Assembly (NCBI GenBank): GCA_003225055.1
Contig: QIAU01000098.1
Coordinates: forward strand, 1-35,378
Length of the DNA: 35,378 nt
Reading direction: 5' to 3'
Origin: Acidobacteriota bacterium
GTDB lineage: Bacteria > Acidobacteriota > Terriglobia > Terriglobales > Acidobacteriaceae
Part shown: piece after piece, positions 7,592-15,732 of the stretch
How positions within the stretch are numbered: the first letter of the stretch is position 1
How the letters are laid out: every line of letters begins with the position of its first letter
Translations under genes and position numbers: made by a program
Notes under the pieces: generated by a model
What the model was told of the DNA's origin: nothing
What the model saw: only the letters and a program-made list of their open reading frames with translations
Database searches by the model: none

Positions 7592-9343
7592 GTGAAAGAG
7601 CGAATCCCTTTGTTGGGCATCAGTGTGTTTCTGCTCGCGATCGCCGTGCTCGTGATCCGTGGGCAGTTCTTACTGGCTGGGCCGCCGGCCGCGAAGGCAG
7701 CGCCGGTCACCACGCTTAACTGGCTGCACTATGGCAACGACCTGGCCAACACCCGATTCCAGGATGTCGATCAAATCAATCCCAGCAACGTTGCCAATCT
7801 CAAGGTCGCTTGGGTATTTCACACGCAAGTACTCGATGACAAGGCCGAGCTGGAGACGTCTCCCATCGTAGTCAACGGCACGATGTACATCACCGATGGC
7901 CATGATGATGTATTCGCCTTGGATGCAGCCACAGGCCAACAGAAGTGGTCTTACAAGCCAATCGAGATGCCTGGCGAAATGCCTTCTTTGGATCAGATTT
8001 CGGTCTGCTGTGGGCGCAATAACCGCGGCGTCATTTTTGTCCCGGGCTCGGTCCCCTGAACAGATAAAACCGGCGAGGTTCTCTGGAAGAATGCCGTGGC
8101 CGACTTTCGCACCCGGGTTGCGATCAACATGGCCCCTCAAGCAGCGGGTGGATTGGTCATCGTAGCTCTATCCGGTGGCGAGTATCAGGTTCGTGGGCAA
8201 GTCATCGCGCTCCGTACGGATAGTGGCACGGTTGCCTGGCGCTTCTACACCACGGAACCGCATTCTTGGACGGGTGATTCCTGGAGGGCGGGGGGTGCTA
8301 TGGCGTGGCAGACACCCTCCATCGATGAGCAATTGGGCCTGGTCTACTTTGGTACTGGAAACGCCGCCCCTGACATCAACGGCGTCGATCGAAAAGGGGA
8401 CAACCTGTATTCTTCCTCGACGGTTGCTCTCGATCTCGCTACCGGCACGGTGCGCTGGTATTTCCAGGAAACGCACCACGACCTCTGGGACTACGACAGC
8501 ACGATGACGACTGTGTTGTTCCCCGTCCGCAGAGGGGGCCAGACCATCCCGGCGCTCGGCCACTGCAGCAAGAACGGGAATTACTATATTTTGGATCGGC
8601 GAAACGGCCACCCAGTGTTCCCGGTGAGAGAGGTCAGGGTTCCAACCAGCCCCGCTTGGCAACACCCCTCGCCAACCCAGCCGGTCTCCTCGGTTGAACC
8701 GCTGACCCCGCTAAAATTTGTACCCGGCACCATCGACCCCACCTTGCTGCCGTCGGGGGTTAAGTTGGCGCCGCAGTATACTATTCCGCAGCAGCAGACA
8801 TACCTTGTAGTGCCGGGAGATGATGGCGGCTGCGAAGGGATCGCGCAAGGGTATAGTCCGCGGACAAAGTACGTCTACTACGGAACACGATACGAGCCGA
8901 CCACGTTCTTCACCTATCCCAATAACAAAGGCCCCAACGCAGGCGGTCTCTTCTTGGGTTCCACGTTCGACGAATTGACCCCGAGAGAAGGAGTAACCAA
9001 TTTTGGGCTGTACGGTGCGACCGATACCACCACCGGCAAGATCGCTTGGAAGATAAGGATCGACCAGCCGGCAAAATCCGGAGTGGTCATCGCCGGAGAC
9101 TTGATGTTCTTCGGTGAGGGTAACGGCAAATTCCGCGCGGTGAATGCGGCCACCGGCGAAATGTTGTTTACCTTTGACGGCACGACCATTGCCAACGGAG
9201 GTGGGGCGCAAGGTGCCCCGGTGGCTTACGTTGTGAATGGCAAGGAATACATCGTGAACGATTTTGGCGGGAACGTCCCGGATAGGGCCAATTTTCCGCC
9301 CAACCCTGTGGGCGATGCGGTGGTAGCTTTCACGTTGCCATAA
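7592..9343 (+). pseudogene. PQQ-dependent dehydrogenase (quinoprotein), disrupted by an in-frame stop
   Basis: A GTG start with GGGAGGAA upstream leads into a signal peptide (hydrophobic residues about 6-22) and quinoprotein propeller sequence: NDLANTRFQDVDQINPSNV, then the vicinal-cysteine CCGR motif that contacts PQQ. The frame is closed by TGA at 8057-8059 and continues in the same frame to 9343 with good homology (KTGEVLWKN, SGGEY, GDSWRAGGAMAW, HHDLWDYDS, and a C-terminal EYIVNDFGG). Against the intact paralogue at 18747-20351, the stretch between CCGR and KTG is 10 codons shorter, so a blade strand is lost as well as the stop gained. Both sides of the lesion align without gaps. It sits just before pqqA and probably was the cognate dehydrogenase. 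A sequencing error could explain the stop but not easily the missing codons. Confidence 0.85.
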
Positions 9344-9436
9344 AGGACCTTTCGTCGCCTCTGGGCGTGGTAAATTACAGCGAGACAGCCGCCGCGAAAC
9401 AAAACGAAGTCTCTGAGCATCAAAGGAGCTATGCAT

Positions 9437-9514
9437 ATGGAATGGGTTACCCCTGATTTTGAAGACATTTCAGTGGCATGTGAGATCAACTCATATGCCG
9501 TAGCCACGCTGTAA
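9437..9514 (+). CDS. pqqA: PqqA, PQQ precursor peptide
   Basis: A 25-residue peptide, the substrate from which pyrroloquinoline quinone is built. Glutamate E16 and tyrosine Y20 have the required E-x3-Y spacing, inside CEINSYAV; PqqE cross-links these two side chains. The ATG at 9437 is preferred over one at 9431 because AAAGGAG (9422-9428) is then 8 nt away. The N-terminal WVTPDFEDI matches the usual W-x-x-P leader used for PqqD binding. The stop lies 8 nt before pqqB, so it heads the operon. The gene is too short for most gene callers. Confidence 0.93.
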   Translation: MEWVTPDFEDISVACEINSYAVATL

Positions 9515-9522
9515 CCAAGACG

Positions 9523-10512
9523 GTGCGCGTCAAGGTACTGGGCTCCGCTGCGGGTGGCGGATTTCCGCAATGGAATTGTGCCTGTCGCAATTGCAAGGGA
9601 GTACGCGAGCGGACGCTGAACGCCAGCGCCCGCTCGCAATGTCAGATAGCGATCAGCAGCGATGATAAAGACTGGTTTCTGCTGAATGCCTCTCCCGATC
9701 TTCGCACTCAAATCGAGAGCACACCGGAGCTACATTCGCGGCCTGAGGTCGGCCCGGCAGAGTCGACAGCGGGTAGGAACGCGTTCCGCCACAGTCCCAT
9801 TGCGGGGGTGGTGCTCACCGGAGGCGACTTGGATCAGGTTCTCGGGCTGTTTCTTCTTCGGGAACTTGAGCCAATTCACGTCTACTCCACGGCGTCTGTA
9901 CGACGGCTGCTCCGGGACCACAATATCCTCTTCAATATGCTCTCCCGGCAGCCTTGGCAGAGCATGTGGACGGATATCGTGCCAAGCGAAAGCTTTCGCC
10001 TGGCAACTCCGGGCTCCTCCCCTTATATCGGGTGTCAGCCGGTTGCCCTGTCCGGTTCTTTTCCGGCCTATGTGGATGGAAAGGGAACGGACTTGAAAGG
10101 GGAGGAAGCTATCCTGGGGCTCGTATTCGAGTCGAGCCATGGCGGCGGGCGCTTGGCCTATTTCCCAACCGTACCCGCTGTAGGAGATCAACTGTTAGAG
10201 CTGTTTGACTCGTGCGATCTCTTACTATTCGATGGGACGTTCTGGGCTGACGATGAGCTGCTAGGACTTAACCGCGGCTTCCGCAGCGCTAGTGAAATGG
10301 GGCACCTGCCCATGTCCGGGTTGGCAGGGAGTCTCAACCGGCTTGCCAAACTCGGGCGGCCGCGCAAAATTTTCGTCCATATTAACAACACCAATCCCGT
10401 TCTGGATAAAGACAGCGTGCAGTACCGGCAGGTGAGTGAAGCTGGCTGGGAAGTAGCGGAGGATGGATGGGAATTCAGGTTGCAGTACCCGAAACCAGCT
10501 CGCGCGTCTTGA
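9523..10512 (+). CDS. pqqB: PqqB, metallo-beta-lactamase-fold PQQ biosynthesis protein
   Basis: A 329-residue cytoplasmic protein of usual PqqB length, with a GTG start. The N-terminus VKVLGSAAGGGFPQWNCAC followed by RNC is the PqqB signature, whose cysteines bind a structural zinc. The middle has the lactamase-fold strand GVVLTGGDLDQVLGLFLLRE, and the C-terminal part has FDGTFWADDEL, MGHLPMSG and KIFVHINNTNP, all typical. Known work assigns PqqB an oxygenation step on the cross-linked tyrosine. Where most PqqB proteins have Asp-His in the metal-site strand, this one reads D104-Q105. The 3' end overlaps pqqC by 46 nt. Family call certain; catalytic competence should be checked. Confidence 0.95.
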   Translation: MRVKVLGSAAGGGFPQWNCACRNCKGVRERTLNASARSQCQIAISSDDKDWFLLNASPDLRTQIESTPELHSRPEVGPAESTAGRNAFRHSPIAGVVLTGGDLDQVLGLFLLRELEPIHVYSTASVRRLLRDHNILFNMLSRQPWQSMWTDIVPSESFRLATPGSSPYIGCQPVALSGSFPAYVDGKGTDLKGEEAILGLVFESSHGGGRLAYFPTVPAVGDQLLELFDSCDLLLFDGTFWADDELLGLNRGFRSASEMGHLPMSGLAGSLNRLAKLGRPRKIFVHINNTNPVLDKDSVQYRQVSEAGWEVAEDGWEFRLQYPKPARAS

Positions 10513-11225
10513 GCCAAGAAGAATTTTCCGCGCGTCTGGAGAGCATTGGGGAGGAGCGCTATCATCACCGCCATCCCTTTCACCTGCTGATGCACGAAGG
10601 GCGTCTTACCCCCGGACAGCTTCAGGCCTGGGCGCTGAACCGCTACTACTACCAGAGCCGCGTCCCCATGAAGGACGCAATCATTCTCTCCCGCAGCGAT
10701 GATCTTGAGTTTCGCCGGGCCTGGCGAAAACGGCTGCTCGATCAGGATGGCCGGGAGGGTGCCGGAGGCCTGGAATGCTGGTTGAAATTGGCCGAGGCGA
10801 CCGGGCTAGGGCGCGAGCGGGTGACCTCCTGCGCGGAGTTGCTGCCCGGCGTGCGATATGCTGTCGACGCTTACCTGGCACTGGTCGAGCGAGGAACTTT
10901 GCTGGAAGCAGTGGCCTCGTCCCTGACGGAGTTATTTGCGACCCGCCTGATTGCTGTACGGCTGGATTCCTTGCGCCGCCATTATGCATGGCTTAGTAAT
11001 GCGCTCGGCTACTTTGAGGCGCGGCTGTCTCAAGCCCCCGAAGATGCGCAATTTGCCTTTAATTGGGTGTACCAGCATGCCCGCACGCGCGATGAGCAGG
11101 AGTTGGCAGTTCGAGCGCTCACGCGCAAATGCGACCTGCTGTGGGCGCAACTGGATGCTTTGTACTTCGCCTATGTGGAGCCCGGGTGGCCTCCTCCGGG
11201 AGCTTTTCGTCGGGAGCAGGATTGA
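10467..11225 (+). CDS. pqqC: PqqC, pyrroloquinoline-quinone synthase
   Basis: A 252-residue all-helical oxidase that performs the last ring closure and eight-electron oxidation to PQQ. Family segments are present in order: YHHRHPFH (about 32-39), NRYYYQSRVPMKDA (58-71), the KRLLDQDG region (88-95), SSLTELFA (151-158), YFEARL (182-187), and a C-terminal CDLLWAQLDAL. Residues equivalent to the Klebsiella active-site R50, Q54, K60 and R80 are R59, Q63, K69 and R89, and the Tyr-x3-Arg pair is Y182/R186. However, the positions normally His84 and His154 appear to be Q93 and I162. It overlaps pqqB by 46 nt and pqqD by 4 nt, so translation is coupled. Confidence 0.93.
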   Translation: MGIQVAVPETSSRVLSQEEFSARLESIGEERYHHRHPFHLLMHEGRLTPGQLQAWALNRYYYQSRVPMKDAIILSRSDDLEFRRAWRKRLLDQDGREGAGGLECWLKLAEATGLGRERVTSCAELLPGVRYAVDAYLALVERGTLLEAVASSLTELFATRLIAVRLDSLRRHYAWLSNALGYFEARLSQAPEDAQFAFNWVYQHARTRDEQELAVRALTRKCDLLWAQLDALYFAYVEPGWPPPGAFRREQD

Positions 11226-11500
11226 CCACCTTGAACCGCTCGTCACAGCCGCGACTGGCCGTTGGTTGCCGCGTTCGGGAAGGCGAAGACGGTGTCGGAG
11301 CGCTGTTGCTTCCAGAAGGTGTTCTACGGCTGAAAGGCACCGCCATTGATATTCTTCGACTCTGTGACGGCCGCCGCACATATGCAGAGATTCTCGCGGA
11401 AATGCAGGGCCGCTATCAATCGGCTGACCCCAAGCAGATGGAACAGGAGATCGAGTCTTTTCTGAACCGCCTGCAGCAGAGGCGAGTCATTGATTTCTGA
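11222..11500 (+). CDS. pqqD: PqqD, PqqA-binding chaperone
   Basis: A 92-residue RiPP recognition element that binds PqqA and presents it to PqqE. The TTG at 11222 is chosen because it overlaps the pqqC stop (TTGA), has GGGAG five nt upstream, and gives the exact usual PqqD length; the longer upstream frame is pqqC shadow. Key segments are RLAVGCRVREGEDGVGALLL, PEGVLRLKGTA and ILRLCDGRRTYAEILAEM, followed by a helical C-terminus ending in FLNRLQQRRVIDF. The stop overlaps the pqqE start (TGATG). Confidence 0.93.
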   Translation: MTTLNRSSQPRLAVGCRVREGEDGVGALLLPEGVLRLKGTAIDILRLCDGRRTYAEILAEMQGRYQSADPKQMEQEIESFLNRLQQRRVIDF

Positions 11501-12618
11501 TGGCAACCCCACCACTGGCGCTGATTGCCGAGCTGACACACCGTTGTCCTCTTCATTGTGTCTACTGCTCTAATCCGCTACAGTTGCGCACGAATTCAGA
11601 GGAACTCCCGACCGGAGTGTGGACTCAAGTCCTGGAACAGGCGGCAAAACTCGGAATGTTTCACGTGCACCTTACCGGTGGAGAGCCGCTGGCCCGCAGC
11701 GACCTCAATTCGTTGGTTTCCGTCGCTCATTCTCTTCAGCTATATACGAACTTGATCACCTCAGGAATAGGGATGAATGAGAAGAAGCTGGCTTCATTGC
11801 TCGCAGCAGGTTTGGATCACCTGCAATTGAGCTTTCAGGACGCTGAGGAGAGTTCTGCCGATCGCGTGGCGGGTGTGCCCGTCCACGCCCGAAAGGTGGC
11901 TCTCGCCAACCTTATTCATGAGTGCAAGAACCTGGCTTTTACTGTCAACCTGGTCGTACACCGTCACAATTTGGATCGCCTCGACTCAATGATCTTGTTT
12001 GCGGAATCCTTGGGTCCGCAGCGCATCGAGATCGCAAACGTTCAGTACTACGGGTGGGCACTGAAAAACCGCGAATGGCTCTTGCCCACTCGCGAGCAGG
12101 TTCAACGGTCAGTTGTGATCGTGGAGCGGGCGCAAGAACGTCTTAAAGGCCAGGTCAAGATCGATTTCGTGACGCCCGATTACTACGCAAGCTTCCCCAA
12201 GCCTTGTATGGGAGGCTGGGGCCGCCAGCTCATGTTGGTCGATCCCTCGGGCATGGTCTTGCCCTGCCATGCCGCGGCTGTTATCCCCGGAATCGATTTC
12301 GAAAATGTACGCGAAAAACCTCTGTCCTGGATTTGGGAGGAGTCCGCGTCTTTCCGCCGATTCCGGGGCGAAGACTGGATGCCCGAGCCTTGCCGAAGCT
12401 GCGACCGCCGCGCCTTGGATTTTGGCGGCTGCCGCTGTCAGGCATTCCTGATTACCGGCGACGCGGCCGCAACCGATCCCGTCTGTTCACTGGCACCGAC
12501 TCGCAAGTTGATCGACGAGCGGCTCGCGCGGGCGAATTCAGTCACAAACCCTGGCTATCGTTCGGCGCCAGCACCCGAATCAGCCGACCCGTGGACCTAC
12601 CGTTCTCAGCCCGCTTGA
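11500..12618 (+). CDS. pqqE: PqqE, radical SAM cross-linking enzyme (SPASM domain)
   Basis: A 372-residue cytoplasmic radical S-adenosylmethionine enzyme that makes the carbon-carbon bond between E16 and Y20 of PqqA. The SAM cluster motif is C16-x3-C20-x2-C23, followed by HLTGGEPLAR. The SPASM region holds C236, C256, C298, C301, D307, C311, C313 and C329, which agree one for one, at a constant offset of 12, with the auxiliary-cluster ligands known in Methylobacterium PqqE, including the unusual aspartate ligand. It is therefore very likely active. The ATG overlaps the pqqD stop by one base. No pqqF peptidase follows, which is common, as a general protease can release the precursor. It converges on the GH20 gene, 9 nt away. 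Confidence 0.97.
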   Translation: MATPPLALIAELTHRCPLHCVYCSNPLQLRTNSEELPTGVWTQVLEQAAKLGMFHVHLTGGEPLARSDLNSLVSVAHSLQLYTNLITSGIGMNEKKLASLLAAGLDHLQLSFQDAEESSADRVAGVPVHARKVALANLIHECKNLAFTVNLVVHRHNLDRLDSMILFAESLGPQRIEIANVQYYGWALKNREWLLPTREQVQRSVVIVERAQERLKGQVKIDFVTPDYYASFPKPCMGGWGRQLMLVDPSGMVLPCHAAAVIPGIDFENVREKPLSWIWEESASFRRFRGEDWMPEPCRSCDRRALDFGGCRCQAFLITGDAAATDPVCSLAPTRKLIDERLARANSVTNPGYRSAPAPESADPWTYRSQPA

Positions 12619-12627
12619 TCATTATGG

Positions 12628-14685
12628 TTATCGTGACGCCGAAGCAGATTTTAGCGAGCTTGCCTCGACCAAGCGCTGTACAGGCGCAACCACCATGAGA
12701 AGAAGATCAGCCACCGATGCCTTTGCCCGCCCGATGTCAGCGAGTTGCTGCGTTCTCCATGATTCCGGCGAGGGCTCTCCTTTATCGAGATACCCAAGCG
12801 CCTTGAGTCCTGCCGCAGCAACGGTTGAGAGGTTCTGCGAAAGAGGCGCAAGCTCGCTCAGCAGGAAAGAATGCTCAAGGTAAGGATGTAATTTATCGTC
12901 GTTGCCCTGCCAGGCAGTGAGCAGGGCCCGCATCGCCGACTCGGCATCGGGATCCCTGAATCCGCTCTGTACATAACGCTGCACAAGATCCGCAAAATGT
13001 CGAGCGGTGTCGCTTTCCGGACTGGCCGCGTCAACGAGACGATTCAGCGGGGCCGTATTGTCCCAGGGGCCCTTTAAGTTTTCCATGCGGGCATAGTCCT
13101 TCACCGGTTCAACGACATCGGCGAGCGTGCGCAAAGCCGAAATGTCATTCACGCCTGCCATGCGATGCAGCATGTGAATCTTGCCTGCGCGATGAGCCAG
13201 GCCCAGCCATTCGAGGCGCCAGCTGAGCTCGTCTAGCCGCGTATACATCGAATTCACATCGCGTACTTCCTGCGGCGACCACAGCCGCTCCGCAATGGCA
13301 GCGGTGCGCGGCCAGATGCGCGAATCAATATTTTCGGGCGTGGTCCACTCTCCCCACATGCAGGCCTCACCTCCCCAAATGCGGTTCTTCTCCTCAGGAC
13401 TCAAAGTGGCTGCCGCATCCGCCATGGGGTCCACCGCATAATGACGCGCGGCAGGCCACATCAGGTCGAGGTAATAACCAAAAGAAAGCAGCCCGCTGTA
13501 GCCCTGTTTTGCTGCCGCCGCCAGTGACTGTTGCCCACGCCAGGACTCGACGACCACGTTCTTCGGCAAGTCGGGATGCAGCACCTCGTCCCAACCGATC
13601 ATGATTTTGTGGTGCTTGTTCACGATCTTCTGCAGGCGCTGGTTGAAGTACGCCTGCAAATCCTGGTTATTCTTCATCCCGTGGGAATGAATGAACTCCT
13701 GGATCTTCGGATTCTTGTCCCAACCCTCACCGCTAACCTCGTCCCCTCCGATGTGAACGTAGGCATCGGGAAAGAGCTTCGACATTTCTCCTAAGAATTT
13801 ATCGAGCACCTTGTAGGTTTTGTCCTGGGTGGGATCCATCACGGGATCGGGACCGCTGCCGGGTTGAAACGAGTAAGGTCCGGGCAGACTGGCGAGCTCG
13901 GGATAGGCCACAAACCAGGCGCGGCTATGCCCCGGCATTTCAAACTCCGGAAGTAGGCGAATGCCGCGGTCGCGCGCATAGGCAATCAGGTCGCGCAGTT
14001 CGGCCTGCGTGTAGTAGGCACCGGCGGAACCCACTTGGTGCAATTTGGGGTAGCTCTTACTCTCGACCCGAAAGCCTTCATGGTCAGTCAGGTGTAAATG
14101 CAGAACGTTCATCTTCACCGCTTCCATCCCATCGAGATTGCGCTTGAGAACGTCAAGAGGGATGAAATGGCGGGCCACGTCAATGAGCAATCCTCGCCAC
14201 GCAAAACGCGGCTGGTCTTTGATCGTGACCGATGGGACTCGAAATCCGCCGGGCGTGATCTCTACCAGTTGGAGGAACGTCTGGAGACCGTGCAGAATGC
14301 CGAGCGGATTGGCCGCATGCAGCTTCGCGAGCGACTCGCCGATGGTCAGGTCGTAGGACTCATCTTCACCCACTTTCTGGACCGGCTCACTGTCGTGATC
14401 CGCATGGATCAGCAGTGTGACTTTGGAGGGTTCGCTCGCCGTCGGCTTGAGGAACATCCCGGTTTGCCGGGAAAGCTGCACAAGGAATCTCTGTGCGCCG
14501 CGGTCGGTTCGCCCATCATGAAAGCCCGTGATTGCCAGAGAAAACGAGCGCGTAATGGGAAGGCTTCCAGTTCCGAGTTCGACAGTCGTGGGTACGGGAA
14601 CAAACATGAACTGGGGTTGCGACCCGGCTGACGCGGTGGATAGGAGGAAGAAAACGGCCGTGACGAGAATGGTCAGAGTTCGCAT
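12628..14685 (-). CDS. Beta-N-acetylhexosaminidase, glycoside hydrolase family 20
   Basis: A 685-residue exported enzyme that removes terminal N-acetylhexosamine from chitin oligomers or glycans. The order is a signal peptide (MRTLTILVTAVFFLLSTASA), an alpha/beta GH20b-like domain (about 28-150), then the TIM barrel: PRFAWRGLLIDVARHF, MNVLHLHLTDHEGFRVE, IRLLPEFEMPGHSRA, and the catalytic HIGGDE with D315-E316. Those two residues act by substrate-assisted catalysis. The closing barrel strand with GGEACMWGEWT and IWPRTAAIAERLWSP is also intact. A helical C-terminal extension of about 170 residues is common in acidobacterial and Bacteroidetes members. The GH16 gene is 37 nt upstream on the same strand, forming a two-gene unit. 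Confidence 0.95.
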   Translation of the reverse strand: MRTLTILVTAVFFLLSTASAGSQPQFMFVPVPTTVELGTGSLPITRSFSLAITGFHDGRTDRGAQRFLVQLSRQTGMFLKPTASEPSKVTLLIHADHDSEPVQKVGEDESYDLTIGESLAKLHAANPLGILHGLQTFLQLVEITPGGFRVPSVTIKDQPRFAWRGLLIDVARHFIPLDVLKRNLDGMEAVKMNVLHLHLTDHEGFRVESKSYPKLHQVGSAGAYYTQAELRDLIAYARDRGIRLLPEFEMPGHSRAWFVAYPELASLPGPYSFQPGSGPDPVMDPTQDKTYKVLDKFLGEMSKLFPDAYVHIGGDEVSGEGWDKNPKIQEFIHSHGMKNNQDLQAYFNQRLQKIVNKHHKIMIGWDEVLHPDLPKNVVVESWRGQQSLAAAAKQGYSGLLSFGYYLDLMWPAARHYAVDPMADAAATLSPEEKNRIWGGEACMWGEWTTPENIDSRIWPRTAAIAERLWSPQEVRDVNSMYTRLDELSWRLEWLGLAHRAGKIHMLHRMAGVNDISALRTLADVVEPVKDYARMENLKGPWDNTAPLNRLVDAASPESDTARHFADLVQRYVQSGFRDPDAESAMRALLTAWQGNDDKLHPYLEHSFLLSELAPLSQNLSTVAAAGLKALGYLDKGEPSPESWRTQQLADIGRAKASVADLLLMVVAPVQRLVEASSLKSASASR

Positions 14686-14722
14686 GACGTTGAAGCATTA
14701 CCGCATGTCCGTAATTTCGATA

Positions 14723-15556
14723 TCAGCGGTTCGCCCGCCGGTACACCCGGACGTAGTCGACCAACATGGTCTGGGGAAACACCGTGGAGGAGTCCGGGTT
14801 TCCCGGCCAGTTTCCCCCGACAGCAACGTTCAGGATAATGAAAAACGGATGATCGAAGACCCATTTCTTTCCGCCAGGCAAGTCTTTCGGTGTACGCGTC
14901 GCATAGCGCTGGCCGTCCGTATAAAAACGGATCACTTCCGGCTCCCACTCGACGGCAAAGACATGAAAATGGTCTGCGAAGCGGAGACCGTGGGGTAGGG
15001 AATAGGAGGCGCTGATGCCGCCCGCGCCGGAATATCCTGGCCCGTGAATGGTGCCGTGGACCGCCGATGGTTCCTTCCCGACGTTCTCCATGATGTCGAT
15101 CTCGCCGTCGTCGGGCCAGCCAATTCTGTCGATATCCACTCCCAGCAACCAGAAGGCGGGCCAGAGACCCTGGCCGCGAGGTATCTTGATGCGGGCTTCA
15201 AATCGGCCATAAGCCTGGCTGAACTTGGTCTGGGTTTTGAGTCGAGCCGAGGTATAGTCCCGCGTCACGCCGTCCGGGCCAGTGTATTTCTCCTGGAACG
15301 CCTCAATGATCAGGTGTCCGTGCCGCACCTGCACATTCTGCGGCCGCGCGGTGTAGTATTCCAGTTCGTCGTTGCCGAAGCCTCCTCCTCCGGTTTCAAT
15401 CACCCACTTGGTCGCATCTATCGTGGTGTTGCGACCATTGAATTCATCGCTCCAGACGAGACTCCATTGACCTTTGTCAGCTGGTGAGCTCACGCTGGTG
15501 GGAAGCGCCAGGAGAAATGCTGCAAGCATCCAGAAAACGGTAAATTGCATTCTCAT
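14723..15556 (-). CDS. Glycoside hydrolase family 16 (laminarinase-like beta-glucanase)
   Basis: A 277-residue exported beta-jelly-roll enzyme. A signal peptide covers about residues 1-24. The catalytic motif is E152-I-D154-I-M-E157, inside DDGEIDIMENVG, with E152 as nucleophile and E157 as acid/base; the extra residue in the motif is the arrangement found in laminarinases. Other landmarks are LVWSDEFNG, NDELEYYTARPQNV, YGRFEARIKIPRGQGLWPAF and the C-terminal VDYVRVYRR. It most likely cuts beta-1,3- or mixed 1,3/1,4-glucans outside the cytoplasm. It is first in a unit with the GH20 gene and diverges from the GH30 gene across 176 nt, so one control region may serve all three. Confidence 0.95.
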   Translation of the reverse strand: MRMQFTVFWMLAAFLLALPTSVSSPADKGQWSLVWSDEFNGRNTTIDATKWVIETGGGGFGNDELEYYTARPQNVQVRHGHLIIEAFQEKYTGPDGVTRDYTSARLKTQTKFSQAYGRFEARIKIPRGQGLWPAFWLLGVDIDRIGWPDDGEIDIMENVGKEPSAVHGTIHGPGYSGAGGISASYSLPHGLRFADHFHVFAVEWEPEVIRFYTDGQRYATRTPKDLPGGKKWVFDHPFFIILNVAVGGNWPGNPDSSTVFPQTMLVDYVRVYRRANR

Positions 15557-15732
15557 TTGCGATAAGCCGCTTGAGATCGCGACGAACGGGGCAATTTATC
15601 CTTGGAGAAGCGAGCGACAGTCTACCAAAAAACCCCCCGGCTTGCCTCGTCTGCTAGGATGACAGTTCTGTTGTCAGTGAGTCGCGGTACCAGGGTTACC
15701 GCGGAATCACGGCCCAATCAGGAAAGCGACGC

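Noticed and set aside
8057-8059. Selenocysteine or readthrough at the TGA in the quinoprotein
   Set aside because: No convincing hairpin follows the TGA, the family has no selenocysteine here, and 10 codons around it are also missing.
8711-9436. Minus-strand open frame of 241 codons opposite the quinoprotein
   Set aside because: It is a mirror of the codon pattern of the plus-strand gene and ends over the pqqA ribosome site.
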